The notes beneath the pieces were generated by a model. The model had not been told where the DNA came from. It did no database searches and saw nothing but the letters and a program-made list of their open reading frames with translations. Both the position numbers and the translations under genes were made by a program. From NCBI GenBank assembly GCA_023398615.1, contig JAEWSD010000133.1:1-40585 (forward strand): 40,585 nucleotides of DNA, in the 5' to 3' direction. Below, piece by piece: positions 40,254 through 40,585 of the stretch (position 1 is the stretch's first letter; each line of letters opens with the position of its first letter). The DNA is from Bacillota bacterium (GTDB lineage: Bacteria; Bacillota; Clostridia; Lachnospirales; Lachnospiraceae).

Positions 40254-40585
40254 TACTCTTCCTCCTTATAAAAGATACTCAATAATTCAATCAGTTTATC
40301 GAGGCTAATATTGAATTTTCTCCCGATTTCGGCTGCCTCCTGCAAATGCTCCTCGGCAATACGCTGCTGTTCCTCCTGGAAAAAATCTTTATTACCGGCA
40401 GAAATAAAGCTTCCCCTTCCCACCGTTGTTTCCACAAAACCATCTTTTTGCAGATCTTCATAAGCCCTTTGAACAGTAATCACGCTGATATGCAAAGATT
40501 TTGCCAGGGCTCTCATGGAAGGTATCGGATCCCCATGCTTTAATTCACCGCTTATTACCATAGCCTTTATCTGTGATGTAATCTG
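40253..40585 (-). CDS. GntR family regulator, YtrA type (5' end beyond the window)
   Basis: Partial: the frame stays open to 40585. The first visible codons read QITSQIKAM, the usual family position about 15 residues after the true start, so the internal ATG at 40561 is not the start. The winged helix is visible (SGELKHGDPIPSMRALAKSLHISVITVQRAYEDLQKDGFVETTVGRGSFI), followed by a short YtrA-type helical tail rather than a large effector domain. It should repress its own ABC operon from an operator beyond the right edge. Confidence 0.88.
   Translation of the reverse strand, partial: QITSQIKAMVISGELKHGDPIPSMRALAKSLHISVITVQRAYEDLQKDGFVETTVGRGSFISAGNKDFFQEEQQRIAEEHLQEAAEIGRKFNISLDKLIELLSIFYKEEE

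Noticed and set aside
1..40585. Search for tRNA genes, insertion sequences, phage genes, toxin-antitoxin or other defence systems
   Set aside because: Reading all gene products and gaps gave no transposase, integrase, phage structural, nuclease-defence or CRISPR signal, and no tRNA cloverleaf was noticed. A covariance-model scan would be needed for certainty.

Overview
The window looks like chromosome from a Gram-positive anaerobe of the Lachnospiraceae (Clostridium cluster XIVa) type. The evidence is moderate-to-low GC, strong purine-rich Shine-Dalgarno sites, TTG/GTG starts, LtaS- and LiaF-like envelope genes, a GH94 cellobiose phosphorylase, an orphan sodium-pump decarboxylase beta subunit with its tiny partner, and a YvyF-like zinc-ribbon protein. 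Species cannot be fixed from the sequence alone. Almost everything is core or housekeeping; there is no prophage, IS element, CRISPR array, plasmid function or tRNA that I can see.

Layout. 1-290: a strong promoter and leader reading leftward, very probably of an rRNA operon whose genes lie outside the window. 538-2262 (-): HEAT-repeat RNA methylase preceded by a decayed DUF1905 gene. 2362-4038 (+): structured leader, oadB-like sodium pump subunit and an OadG-related mini-protein, ending in a strong terminator. 4149-6179 (+): DUF4474 membrane protein and metallophosphoesterase. 6330-7319 (-): secreted peptidoglycan-binding protein. 7392-8898: divergent Crp/Fnr regulator and two-cluster ferredoxin-like protein. 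8905-14778 (-): a metal-efflux region with a MATE transporter, a CDF transporter and a P-type ATPase; the last two each follow a copy of the same structured RNA, which I identify as the NiCo (czcD) riboswitch. 14888-16036 (-): secreted beta-domain protein. 16250-20256 (+): prolyl-tRNA deacylase-like gene, YaiI, then a pantothenate-to-CoA module (ECF S component, coaX, coaBC). 20287-22904 (-): adenine deaminase and a DUF434 protein. 23077-25521 (-): cellobiose phosphorylase, divergent from two membrane-anchored proteins of unknown role (25934-28678, +). 28819-34198 (-): asd, then a liaF-like, DUF6145, dusB, yvyF-like cluster, then ornithine carbamoyltransferase. 34248-40585 (-): LtaS-type sulfatase, SPFH/NfeD pair, TrmH-type rRNA methylase, and a GntR/ABC-transporter operon cut by the right edge.

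How genes work together. The strongest functional unit is the metal-efflux region: two unrelated exporters share one riboswitch class. The P-type ATPase has unusual M4 and M6 signatures, so the riboswitch is the best clue to its substrate (Co2+, Ni2+ or Fe2+). The second clear unit is vitamin B5 uptake, phosphorylation and conversion to 4'-phosphopantetheine. Many transcripts end at related hairpins carrying a TTGCAA or TGCAAA core. The most promising unexplained material is noncoding: the oadB leader, the different expression platforms of the two NiCo leaders, the extra leader upstream of the CDF aptamer, and the asd and ltaS leaders.
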